Positions 1-6,848 of a DNA stretch of 13,916 nt are shown here, one piece after another. Origin of the DNA: Gammaproteobacteria bacterium CG22_combo_CG10-13_8_21_14_all_40_8. Lineage in GTDB: Bacteria > Pseudomonadota > Gammaproteobacteria > Enterobacterales > GCA-002770795. How positions within the stretch are numbered: position 1 is the first letter of the stretch; every line of letters begins with the position of its first letter. The stretch lies in the NCBI GenBank assembly GCA_002770795.1, contig PCTP01000128.1, forward strand, positions 5,490 through 19,405, given 5' to 3'. Under the pieces are notes generated by a model. The model did no database searches. It saw only the letters and a program-made list of their open reading frames with translations, and was not told the origin of the DNA. The translations under genes and the position numbers were made by a program.

Positions 1-2
1 CT

Positions 3-2894
3 CATGTAGCAGGGTCGGGTGCTTTAGTTAAATCTGCTCACCCTGATTGGACCGCTGATAATATCCGCTCAGCTCTCATGATGACAGCAACAACAGAGGT
101 CAGAAAAGAAGATGGGCAAACACCCGCTGATGCCCTGGATGTAGGTGCAGGACGCGTACGTGTTGATTTGGCGGTCAAATCTGGTTTGGTGATGGATGAA
201 ACTTTTGCTAATTACCAGGCTGCAAATCCAGCTATGGGTGGCGATCCAACCACTTTAAATATCGCGAGTCTTGGTAATGGCGAATGTCCAGCAATCTGTA
301 CTTGGGAGAGAACCTTTACGGCGACAGTTGATGGTGAATGGACAACTTCAGGTTTTGCTAACACTGCTGGATTAGTGGTTAGCGTTGAACCTTCAACGTT
401 TACACTGACCGCTGGTCAAAGTCAAACTGTGACCGTGACCGCAAATATGCCTGGTTTTGCGACTGGAGAAAGTGCATTTGGTGGTATTAAACTGACCCCC
501 TCTTCAGATGCAATTCCTGAAGCACATTTACCCTTATATGTTGTGGCTAAAACCAGTACTATTCCCACTGAGTTTCAAGCGGAAATCCACCGTAATGCGG
601 GTTCAACATTGATTCCAAATGTGACTGCACTGGCTATATCGGACTTCACCGCATTGACTCATGGTTTGAATAAGGCGGTTAGTTCCAGTCTTTCATCTCC
701 TATGGATTCAGATAACAGCACCCCTTATGATGATTTAACGGATGGTGTTACTGTGAGCTGGTTAAATGTCACCAGTCCAAGTTTAGCCTTGTTGGTCGAA
801 TTGGCGAATTCAACAGCTCCCGATCTTGATTTGCGTGTTGGTCTTGACGATGGTGACGGCATTCCTCAAGAAGATGAAGAAATTTGTGTCGCCGCAACAG
901 CAGAAGCGAATGAACGTTGTTTAGTGAATGATGTTGAGCCAGGAAATTATTGGGTTGTGGTTCAAAACTGGCAATCTTCTGGTGATGGTGCTGTCGATAC
1001 TTATGATCTTTTAACAGGTTTTGCGTCTGAACAATCTCAGGGTAATTTCTCTGTCACCGCACAAAATAGCTCCATCAACGAAGATACACCTTTTAATCTT
1101 CGTTTACAGTGGAATGCTGACATGGAAGCTGGTGATGTGTTCTTAGGGGCATTCGATTCTTCATCTTCTGCAAGTACACCGGGAGATTTAGGTTCTACCT
1201 TAGTTATTCTAAGACGAGGAGCGGATGACGTTTCTCTCAGCTCTGATATGACCGAGGCTGTTGTTGGAGACAAGGTTAATTTCACCATTGATATCGCACT
1301 CAATGAATCAATGGAAGATTTAGATTATGTGGTTAAATCAACAATGCCTGCAGGGATAAAAATTGACTCATCAACAGTTCAGGCAAGCTCAGGAACGGTT
1401 ACATTGGATCAAAATGGATTTATCTGGTCAGGTCAGCAGGTGGCTATATTTGGTCCAAATGTGATTAATAGTTACCAAATCAGTAACAACGACAACGATG
1501 CCAGCTGTTCACTGCCTGATTTTGGGCAAGGTGGAGGCTATATTGATTTGGCATTATTTGGAATTGGTTTATCTAGCGTTGATGGTGATACCACAACAGG
1601 TACATTTGGTGTTTCAGGGACATTCTTGGGAACGACCTATGATGCTATAACTGTGACTGACGATGGTTTTGCCTTCTTCTCTGGTTCTGCTGGAGGTGCT
1701 CCCTGGGTTAACCAGTTATTACCTGACGCTGAGGCGCCTAATAATTTAGTCGCCCCATTCTGGAGAGATATGTTCTTTGATACGGCTGCAGGCAGTGGCA
1801 TGAGTGTAGCAACAGCAGGACCATTCACTTTTATGGAATGGGATAAAATGCACCACTGGGCATTCGCTGCTGGACAAACCTTTGTTGATGATATACTCGA
1901 TTTTGAAGTAGTGTTCGATAATGCTACAGGCCAAATCATGTATGCTTATGACAATGTGGCTCACAACTTTGCAGACCAATTGGGCGGCACGGTTGGTTTC
2001 GAAAATGCTGATGGAAACGATGGTATTACCGAAATTTATGCCAATCCTAATACGGGTCTGGCTGAAATCGGTTCTGTCACAGATATTCACTCAGGTTTGG
2101 TGATTTGCCATACACCTGTGAATAACACTAGCCCTGCCGAAATTACTTTCACTGGCACCATTACTAATTTGGCTGCTGGCGATAATGTAAGTCCTCTAGT
2201 AACGAGTAGTACCAATAATTTGGGTAGTACTTCAGCGGATACTGTTACCAATATTCATGTGGCCAGTAACCTGACTCTTAACTCAATTGGTAATACAACT
2301 ATTGCTGAAGATACTGTGTTCTCTGGAGCTTTAGAAATCACAGACAATGATAGTGTTGCTAATACTATTACTGTAACCGCTGATTCTGGAACAGTGAGTG
2401 ATATCGTTGACGGAGCATTTACAGTCACACCTGATACTAACTTTAATGGTGATATTGCAGTCTCTGTCGTGGTAACAGACAACGAGAAGCCTGCTGACTC
2501 AGTGAGTACGAACTTTGTCATTACGGTAACGCCAGTGAATGACGTTCCGACAATAACAGCTGGATCAACTGTCACAGTTAAAGAAGGGGAAGCCGTTTCT
2601 CTCTCAGTGACTGGAAGTGATGTTGATGGGGACGCACTCACTTATACTTGGACTCAAGTCTCTGGAACAAGCGTTGATGTAGGTACTATTACAAACACGC
2701 TTAATTTCACAGCACCAGATGTGAATGACGATGAAACACTTTCATTCACTGTTGTGGCGAGAGATAATCTTAGCCTTTCGGCTCCTCAAACATTCACTGT
2801 GAGAGTCGAGAATAAAAAATCGGGGGGTAGCTTTGAATGGTTCTTGATGTTACTCGTATTGGTTACTGGTATTAGTAGACGTCGTATACGTTAA
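3..2894 (+). CDS. Subtilisin-like (S8) exported protease, C-terminal part, with GlyGly-CTERM tail (5' end off window)
   Basis: The frame is open to the left edge, so the Met at 78 is internal. The 25 codons before it read HVAGSGALVKSAHPDW then TADNIRSAL, the helix that follows the catalytic-serine motif (GTSMASPHVAG...) in S8 peptidases. The serine and the rest of the catalytic domain lie upstream. From residue numbers counted at position 78, a beta-rich Fn3-like subtilase domain spans about 30-160, including a C...CTWERT segment. A PPC-like domain spans about 190-315 and a DUF11-like adhesion segment about 385-460. A nidogen-like or unknown beta domain spans about 475-690. Cadherin or tandem-95 type repeats with DxDxD-style acidic loops fill about 735-910. 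The last 24 residues are a GG-S motif, a hydrophobic helix and an RRRIR end, the GlyGly-CTERM signal cut by rhombosortase. I infer a secreted or surface-processed protease. Domain boundaries are judged by eye. Confidence 0.9.
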   Translation, partial: HVAGSGALVKSAHPDWTADNIRSALMMTATTEVRKEDGQTPADALDVGAGRVRVDLAVKSGLVMDETFANYQAANPAMGGDPTTLNIASLGNGECPAICTWERTFTATVDGEWTTSGFANTAGLVVSVEPSTFTLTAGQSQTVTVTANMPGFATGESAFGGIKLTPSSDAIPEAHLPLYVVAKTSTIPTEFQAEIHRNAGSTLIPNVTALAISDFTALTHGLNKAVSSSLSSPMDSDNSTPYDDLTDGVTVSWLNVTSPSLALLVELANSTAPDLDLRVGLDDGDGIPQEDEEICVAATAEANERCLVNDVEPGNYWVVVQNWQSSGDGAVDTYDLLTGFASEQSQGNFSVTAQNSSINEDTPFNLRLQWNADMEAGDVFLGAFDSSSSASTPGDLGSTLVILRRGADDVSLSSDMTEAVVGDKVNFTIDIALNESMEDLDYVVKSTMPAGIKIDSSTVQASSGTVTLDQNGFIWSGQQVAIFGPNVINSYQISNNDNDASCSLPDFGQGGGYIDLALFGIGLSSVDGDTTTGTFGVSGTFLGTTYDAITVTDDGFAFFSGSAGGAPWVNQLLPDAEAPNNLVAPFWRDMFFDTAAGSGMSVATAGPFTFMEWDKMHHWAFAAGQTFVDDILDFEVVFDNATGQIMYAYDNVAHNFADQLGGTVGFENADGNDGITEIYANPNTGLAEIGSVTDIHSGLVICHTPVNNTSPAEITFTGTITNLAAGDNVSPLVTSSTNNLGSTSADTVTNIHVASNLTLNSIGNTTIAEDTVFSGALEITDNDSVANTITVTADSGTVSDIVDGAFTVTPDTNFNGDIAVSVVVTDNEKPADSVSTNFVITVTPVNDVPTITAGSTVTVKEGEAVSLSVTGSDVDGDALTYTWTQVSGTSVDVGTITNTLNFTAPDVNDDETLSFTVVARDNLSLSAPQTFTVRVENKKSGGSFEWFLMLLVLVTGISRRRIR

Positions 2895-2911
2895 AACTAA
2901 CCATCCAGAAT

Positions 2912-2943
2912 AAAAAAGGGCTGCTTTTGCAGCCCTTTTTTTT
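2912..2943. terminator. Bidirectional rho-independent terminator
   Basis: A 7-bp perfect GC-rich stem, GGGCTGC (2918-2924) and GCAGCCC (2929-2935), has a TTTT loop. Six A's lie on its left and eight T's on its right. It begins about 20 nt after the protease stop codon and works for that gene on the plus strand. Read on the minus strand the same hairpin ends in a T6 tract, so it can also stop transcription arriving from pyrE. I see no better terminator directly after pyrE. Confidence 0.92.
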
Positions 2944-2977
2944 GCCCAGCGAAGCTGGCTAACCCGTCCACTTAAAA

Positions 2978-3102
2978 GAAAATTCATCGGGAAAAATTCA
3001 TTGGAAAATTCATTGGGACACACCTTTCTAATCAACCTTTCTAATAAAAAACCAGAATCAATTAACTCTGACCCCTTTGATCCCTTTGATCATCGCCATC
3101 GC
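2978..3102. repeat. Patchwork of short tandem duplications between protease and pyrE
   Basis: Four different units are duplicated head to tail within 125 bp. Three 13-nt units (GAAAATTCATCGG, GAAAAATTCATTG, GAAAATTCATTGG) run from 2978 to 3016. Two 13-nt units (ACCTTTCTAATCA, ACCTTTCTAATAA) run from 3022 to 3047. CCCTTTGAT occurs twice at 3073-3090 and CATCGC twice at 3091-3102. No ORF is convincing here. The motif around 3058-3080 (AATTAACTCTGACCCCTTTGAT) resembles, from memory, sequences scattered near REP-associated transposases in gammaproteobacteria, but I cannot verify that. Confidence 0.8.
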
Positions 3103-3139
3103 TAGTTTTTTAAATCACCATAGATTAAACAATCTCTGC

Positions 3140-3778
3140 TCAAATGCCATAATCTTGGCGATATTGCTCAATTTTACCCAGCAAGCCTTTATCGCCATTT
3201 TGGTTGAGGTAATCCGCAATGTCAGAGAGTTTAATAATAGATATCACCGGCAGACCAAATTGCTGTTCAACTTCTTGAATCGCAGAGAGCGTGCCTTTAC
3301 CGCGCTCTTGTCTATCTAAGGCAATCACCACTGCCGCTGGTTTTGCACCGGCTTGGGTGATAATGTCCATGGCTTCACGAATGGCAGTGCCCGCAGTGAT
3401 TACATCATCAATAATCAGAATATCACCTTTTAATGGTGCGCCAACCAGATTGCCACCTTCACCATGATTTTTAGCTTCTTTGCGGTTAAAACAAAGGGGG
3501 GTATTGCGGCCAAACTCTGTGGACAAAGCCATGGCTGTGGCGGTGGCTAAGGGAATACCTTTGTAAGCAGGGCCAAATAACACATCAAACTGAATGCCTG
3601 AATCTTCAATAGCTTGGGCATAAAAACGACTCAGTTTAACCAGCTGTTCACCGGTGTTAAATAAGCCCGCATTAAAAAAATAAGGGCTAATTCGGCCAGA
3701 TTTTAAGGTGAACTCACCAAAACCAATCACTTGGTTTTCAATGGCAAACTGGATAAATTGTTGACGAAAATCGCTCAT
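3140..3778 (-). CDS. pyrE: Orotate phosphoribosyltransferase
   Basis: This cytoplasmic enzyme transfers ribose-5-phosphate from PRPP to orotate to form OMP, the fifth step of de novo UMP synthesis. The 212-residue product matches the usual length (E. coli 213). It has the N-terminal FTLKSGRISPYFFNAG segment (residues about 22-37), the FNRKEAKNHGEGG loop that carries catalytic lysines (about 98-110), and the PRPP-binding motif ILIIDDVITAGTA (about 119-131). The start is supported by an AAGG element about 8 nt upstream. Only 12 nt separate it from the rph stop, so the two genes are very likely one transcript, as in enterobacteria. Transcription probably ends at the shared hairpin at 2912-2943. 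Confidence 0.97.
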   Translation of the reverse strand: MSDFRQQFIQFAIENQVIGFGEFTLKSGRISPYFFNAGLFNTGEQLVKLSRFYAQAIEDSGIQFDVLFGPAYKGIPLATATAMALSTEFGRNTPLCFNRKEAKNHGEGGNLVGAPLKGDILIIDDVITAGTAIREAMDIITQAGAKPAAVVIALDRQERGKGTLSAIQEVEQQFGLPVISIIKLSDIADYLNQNGDKGLLGKIEQYRQDYGI

Positions 3779-3790
3779 AACGAAACCTTA

Positions 3791-4507
3791 TTAATTGTTG
3801 AGTGCTTGGCGTTGCAGTTCAAATAACTCATTCATGCCGTTTTTACCATGATGTAGCATTTCTTGTAGCTGATCGGCATCAAAAGTACCTGCTTCCGCTG
3901 TACCTTGCAGTTCAATAAATCCACCGGCTTCAGTCATCACTAAATTCAAATCGGTTTCTGCGTTTGAGTCTTCATCATAATCCAAATCCAAAACCGCTTC
4001 GCCCTCAAAAATACCAACAGATACTGCTGCCACTAGATGTTTGAGAGGATTGCCCGATAATTTTTTGTTTTTGCGTAACTGATTAATGGCATCCACTAAG
4101 GCGACACAACCGCCAGTAATAGACGCTGTTCGAGTGCCACCATCGGCTTGGATCACATCACAATCGATAGTGATAGTCACTTCGCCCAATTTCTTGAGAT
4201 CAACAGCCGCACGCAGTGAGCGGCCGATTAAACGTTGAATTTCTTGAGTACGACCCGATTGTTTTCCACGAGCAGCTTCTCTGTCATTTCTGGTATGAGT
4301 AGCGCGAGGTAACATGCCATATTCTGCGGTGATCCAGCCTTGATTTTTTCCTTTGAGGAAACGAGGTACGCCATCAACAACAGAAGCGTTGCATAAAACC
4401 TTAGTTTCACCAAACTCAATCAGTACTGAACCCTCAGCGTGTTTGGTATACTGGCGAGTGATGGTAATGGGACGAAGTTGGTTGCTGGTACGGCCGCTTG
4501 GACGCAT
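3791..4507 (-). CDS. rph: Ribonuclease PH
   Basis: This phosphate-dependent 3'-to-5' exoribonuclease trims tRNA precursors and structured RNA 3' ends. It works as a hexameric ring in the cytoplasm. The 238-residue length equals that of the full E. coli family protein, and the match is close throughout: MRPSGR start, TKHAEGSVLIEFG, GWITAEYGMLPRATHTRN, GRTQEIQRLIGRSLRA, DCDVIQADGGTRTASITG and VMTEAGGFIELQGTAE. The frame is intact, unlike the frameshifted rph of E. coli K-12. An AGGAG Shine-Dalgarno lies about 6 nt before the ATG. It is the first gene of the rph-pyrE pair. A TATAAT hexamer in the 80-nt gap to gmk could supply its own promoter. Confidence 0.97.
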   Translation of the reverse strand: MRPSGRTSNQLRPITITRQYTKHAEGSVLIEFGETKVLCNASVVDGVPRFLKGKNQGWITAEYGMLPRATHTRNDREAARGKQSGRTQEIQRLIGRSLRAAVDLKKLGEVTITIDCDVIQADGGTRTASITGGCVALVDAINQLRKNKKLSGNPLKHLVAAVSVGIFEGEAVLDLDYDEDSNAETDLNLVMTEAGGFIELQGTAEAGTFDADQLQEMLHHGKNGMNELFELQRQALNN

Positions 4508-4570
4508 GGTTATCTCCTGAGAAGGTTATAAAAGGGATGATTTTGAATTTGAACCTATTGGGGTAAGTTA

Positions 4571-4576
4571 ATTATA
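4571..4576 (-). promoter_or_regulatory. Possible -10 element of an rph-pyrE promoter
   Basis: On the minus strand this reads TATAAT, a perfect -10 consensus, 64 nt before the rph start codon in the gmk-rph gap. At a 17-nt spacing the -35 position reads CAGATT, a poor match, so the promoter is weak, activator-dependent or accidental. It lies directly after the hairpin over the gmk stop codon. Confidence 0.4.
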
Positions 4577-4577
4577 C

Positions 4578-4600
4578 CCAGATCCAACTATTGAATCTGG
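4578..4600 (-). other. 10-bp hairpin spanning the gmk stop codon
   Basis: The minus strand reads CCAGATTCAA, then TAG, then TTGGATCTGG. This forms a 10-bp stem with one G-T pair and a 3-nt loop made by the gmk stop codon itself. No T-tract follows (the next bases are GTATAATTAAC), so it is not a classical intrinsic terminator. It may protect the gmk mRNA 3' end or partly separate gmk from rph expression. Confidence 0.5.
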
Positions 4601-5211
4601 ATTAAAGCATTTAATAAATCACTGTGGTTAGTCTGTTGTGTTTCTAAGGTTAAGCGATGACTAATAACTAAAGATTCTAACTCATCCAGTGCTGTGTTAA
4701 AGCAATCGTTAATAATCAAATATTGATATTCTGGATAATGAATCATTTCTTCATTCGCGGCTTGCATTCTTTTGGCTATCACCGTCTCATCATCCTGTCC
4801 TCTATTGGTCAAGCGTTCATGAAGTGCCCCTAAAGAAGGCGGAAGCACAAAAACACTAATGGCTTGGGGCATTGCTTTGCGTATTTGTCTTGCGCCTTGC
4901 CAATCTATTTCTAATATTAAATCAATGCCTTGACATAATAACCGCTCAACGTCAGCGTGGTCAGTGCCATAATAATTGCCAAAAACTTCAGCATATTCCA
5001 AGAAAGCTTTGTCACTAATCTTCTTTTGAAATTGCTCAATCGAAATAAAGTGATAATTAACGCCATCCACTTCACCCACGCGCTTTTTGCGAGTGGTATG
5101 AGAAACCGATATTTGTAGATTGTCTAATCGCTCAGCCAAGGCATTGACCAAAGAGGTTTTACCCGCGCCAGAAGGAGCCGAAACAATATATAAATGTCCT
5201 AAAGTTGCCAT
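4588..5211 (-). CDS. gmk: Guanylate kinase
   Basis: This cytoplasmic enzyme phosphorylates GMP to GDP with ATP, in guanine nucleotide synthesis and salvage. From the ATG at 5211 the product is 207 residues, exactly the E. coli length. It starts MATLGHLYIVSAPSGAGKTSL, with the P-loop at about residues 11-19. SHTTRKKR and the VFGNYYGT segment bind GMP, followed by DIDWQGARQIR-type and GRGQDDETVIAKRM segments of the family. The frame stays open 24 codons upstream to a TTG at 5283, but that TTG is inside a likely -35 box, so transcription would start after it. In E. coli gmk is followed by rpoZ and spoT; here it is followed by rph-pyrE. Confidence 0.96.
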   Translation of the reverse strand: MATLGHLYIVSAPSGAGKTSLVNALAERLDNLQISVSHTTRKKRVGEVDGVNYHFISIEQFQKKISDKAFLEYAEVFGNYYGTDHADVERLLCQGIDLILEIDWQGARQIRKAMPQAISVFVLPPSLGALHERLTNRGQDDETVIAKRMQAANEEMIHYPEYQYLIINDCFNTALDELESLVISHRLTLETQQTNHSDLLNALIQIQ

Positions 5212-5254
5212 AAGATAGACATCATCACTCTGGGTGGGGTAAGTAGGATTATAG

Positions 5255-5283
5255 ATAATACCGAAGCTTACTAAATTATTCAA
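5255..5283 (-). promoter_or_regulatory. Likely gmk promoter
   Basis: On the minus strand TTGAAT (5278-5283) and TATTAT (5255-5260) are separated by exactly 17 nt, a good sigma-70 arrangement. A second -10-like TATAAT occurs at 5248-5253. The -35 copy is part of a direct repeat, TTGAATAAT twice in a row. Transcription would begin around 5245-5250, leaving a short leader before the gmk ATG at 5211. Confidence 0.6.
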
Positions 5284-5381
5284 TTATTCAATCATAGCCT
5301 TATTCCCAAATCCCATGAAAGAAAAGTCCAAAACCGAGGAAGCTACAAGCGCAATGCTATGGATAATGTTCAATAATAATT

Positions 5382-5939
5382 TTAGTAAACACCAGGAATC
5401 AGTCTTTTGGTTCTCGCTTTGTAATTTGCGTATGCTATGCCAAGGAAAGATTCCAGTGCTTTCTCTTCAACAGCCATTCTATTCACAAAAGCCAAGGTAA
5501 TAGGCACAAGCAGTATGGTGAGAGATAGCCAATTTTGTAAAAAGAGACCGAAGCCTAAAAGCTCAAGAAGCAGGCCAGTATAGGAAGGGTGACGGATAAA
5601 GCGATAAGGCCCCGTATCAATCACCCGATGATCCTGAGCAATCGCAACATTCACCGTAAAAAACTTGCCTAAATAAATAATAGAATACCAACGTAAAAAC
5701 CAACCAAAAATAAACACAACCAAGGCGATTTCATTCAAATTGATTGTAATAGTTGCCTGAGAAACCATATGAGGCACAATACTCGCGATACTGATACAGA
5801 GTGTAATAATAATCCAAAGCTTAGCCAAAGTACCCCCGTCTTTAGACTGAGCATCCCCACCAGACCGTTTAAAAATAGCAAGCCCAATTTCAGATAATCC
5901 CATCACTGCGCCAATAAACATAGGATTTATAGATGGCAT
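5382..5939 (-). CDS. Isoprenylcysteine carboxyl methyltransferase (ICMT/PEMT) family membrane protein
   Basis: A 185-residue integral membrane protein of the ICMT/phospholipid N-methyltransferase superfamily. The diagnostic C-terminal half has GPYRFIRHPSYTGLLLE (about residues 112-128), in which R-x-x-R-H-P-x-Y forms part of the SAM-binding pocket, then a membrane hairpin, VEEKAL and YANYKARTKRLIPGVY. Hydrophobic segments are seen at about residues 8-23, 43-60, 69-90 and 123-153. The family methylates prenylcysteine, lipids or small molecules with SAM, and bacterial members mostly have no assigned substrate, so I give none. AAGGAA lies about 7 nt before the ATG. It is codirectional with gmk but 170 nt upstream, with a promoter in between, so co-transcription is not required. 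Confidence 0.88.
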   Translation of the reverse strand: MPSINPMFIGAVMGLSEIGLAIFKRSGGDAQSKDGGTLAKLWIIITLCISIASIVPHMVSQATITINLNEIALVVFIFGWFLRWYSIIYLGKFFTVNVAIAQDHRVIDTGPYRFIRHPSYTGLLLELLGFGLFLQNWLSLTILLVPITLAFVNRMAVEEKALESFLGIAYANYKARTKRLIPGVY

Positions 5940-6021
5940 TGTTTTGTTCCTTGTAGAAGCTGAGTGATCCCCACGAAACTTCAGGTTAACTCATTGAAAA
6001 AAATATAAATGATCGAATTTC

Positions 6022-6300
6022 ATGACGATCTATGATCAAATATGTTTCGATCAAGCCCCATATTTGAGAACGCCAAGAAAGCGGTTAAATTATGACACAA
6101 AAACTTATCAACTGCATGATCAAAGTTTCATGATCAAAGATTCAAAATATTCACCTAACCGCTCACTCGAAGACGTCATCTTCAAGTTTGTCAAAATCGG
6201 TGAGGAAGAGCTGCTACTGGCTGACAAACTGAAAAATACCCTACGCCAGACTCGCGAAGTTGTTACGACCCATCCGCAGGTTCAGGCACGCTATGAATGA
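6022..6300 (+). CDS. Unrecognised 92-residue frame, possibly a restriction-modification fragment
   Basis: I do not recognise this frame. Its second half (about residues 48-92: LEDVIFKFVKIGEEELLLAD followed by KLKNTLRQTREVVTTHPQ) reads like genuine amphipathic helical protein. It shares the higher-GC codon style of the hsdM fragment that follows. The first half is AT-rich, full of GATC sites, and includes a 14-nt direct repeat at 6115-6142, so it may be non-coding or rearranged DNA. The frame ends in an ATGA overlap with the next one. Because that next frame lacks its N-terminus, the overlap may be an accident of a deletion rather than real coupling. No convincing ribosome binding site precedes the ATG. 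It may be the tail of another gene of the same lost locus. Confidence 0.4.
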   Translation: MTIYDQICFDQAPYLRTPRKRLNYDTKTYQLHDQSFMIKDSKYSPNRSLEDVIFKFVKIGEEELLLADKLKNTLRQTREVVTTHPQVQARYE

Positions 6301-6824
6301 ACGTAGATCACGCCATTGAGAAAAACCGCTGTCGTATTTACGCCCAAGATATTTCGCAAAAATCGTCGAACCTGCTGCGTTTAAACCTGATCTTAAATAA
6401 TTTGGTGCACTCGATCCCGAATGTGGTTCAAGGTAATACCCTGCTCCACTCCTATCATGTCGAGAGCACTAAAGATGGCAAAGCGCTGAAACGCTTTGAC
6501 TATATTGTCTCCAACCCACCGTTTAAGCTCCATTTCAGCGACTTTAGGGATGAGCTGGACAGCAAAGAAAACCAAGAGCGCTTCTTTGCCGGTATTCCTA
6601 ATGTGCCCAAAGCCGCCAAAGACAAAATGGCGATCTACTCGCTATTTTTACAACATATCATTGCCTCATTAAAACCCAACGGCAAAGCCGCCGTGGTAGT
6701 GCCAACAGGTTTTATTAGCGCACAAGCGGGAATAGACAAAAAGATCCGTGAACATTTTGTAAAAAACAAAATGCTCGCGGGCGTAGTCTCCGTGCCATCG
6801 AATATCTTCGCCACTACAGTTTAA
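6297..6824 (+). pseudogene. Truncated type I restriction-modification DNA methyltransferase (hsdM remnant)
   Basis: A 175-residue fragment of an N6-adenine DNA methyltransferase of the HsdM type. It retains RIYAQDISQKSSNLLRLNLI (after motif I), the catalytic motif IV as SNPPF within FDYIVSNPPFKL (about residues 70-81), and KAAVVVPTGFISAQAGIDKKIREHF plus VVSVPSNIFATT. SAM motif I and the N-terminal helical domain are missing, and a TGA stands directly before the ATG. The frame stops right after NIFATT, where HsdM proteins usually continue GTN(V)SILF. No hsdS or hsdR is present. With both ends gone it cannot bind SAM or assemble with HsdS, so it is a decayed remnant. It lies opposite to all neighbouring genes. 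Confidence 0.85.
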
Positions 6825-6848
6825 GACATTCTGGGACGGGTAAAAAAA

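Noticed and set aside
2255..2641. 128-residue minus-strand frame inside the protease gene
   Set aside because: It is a Ser/Thr/Val-rich antisense shadow of the repetitive adhesin-like region.
2978..3047. A small CRISPR array
   Set aside because: The 13-nt units are directly adjacent with no spacers, and there are only two or three copies of each.
3077..3319. 80-residue plus-strand frame over the pyrE end
   Set aside because: It lies antisense to clearly coding pyrE and has no recognisable protein features.
5315..5500. 61-residue plus-strand frame between gmk and the methyltransferase gene
   Set aside because: Most of it is the antisense of the methyltransferase C-terminus; there is no ribosome binding site or family feature.
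6297..6824. An active orphan DNA methyltransferase
   Set aside because: SAM-binding motif I and the entire N-terminal domain are absent, and the C-terminal part is cut off.
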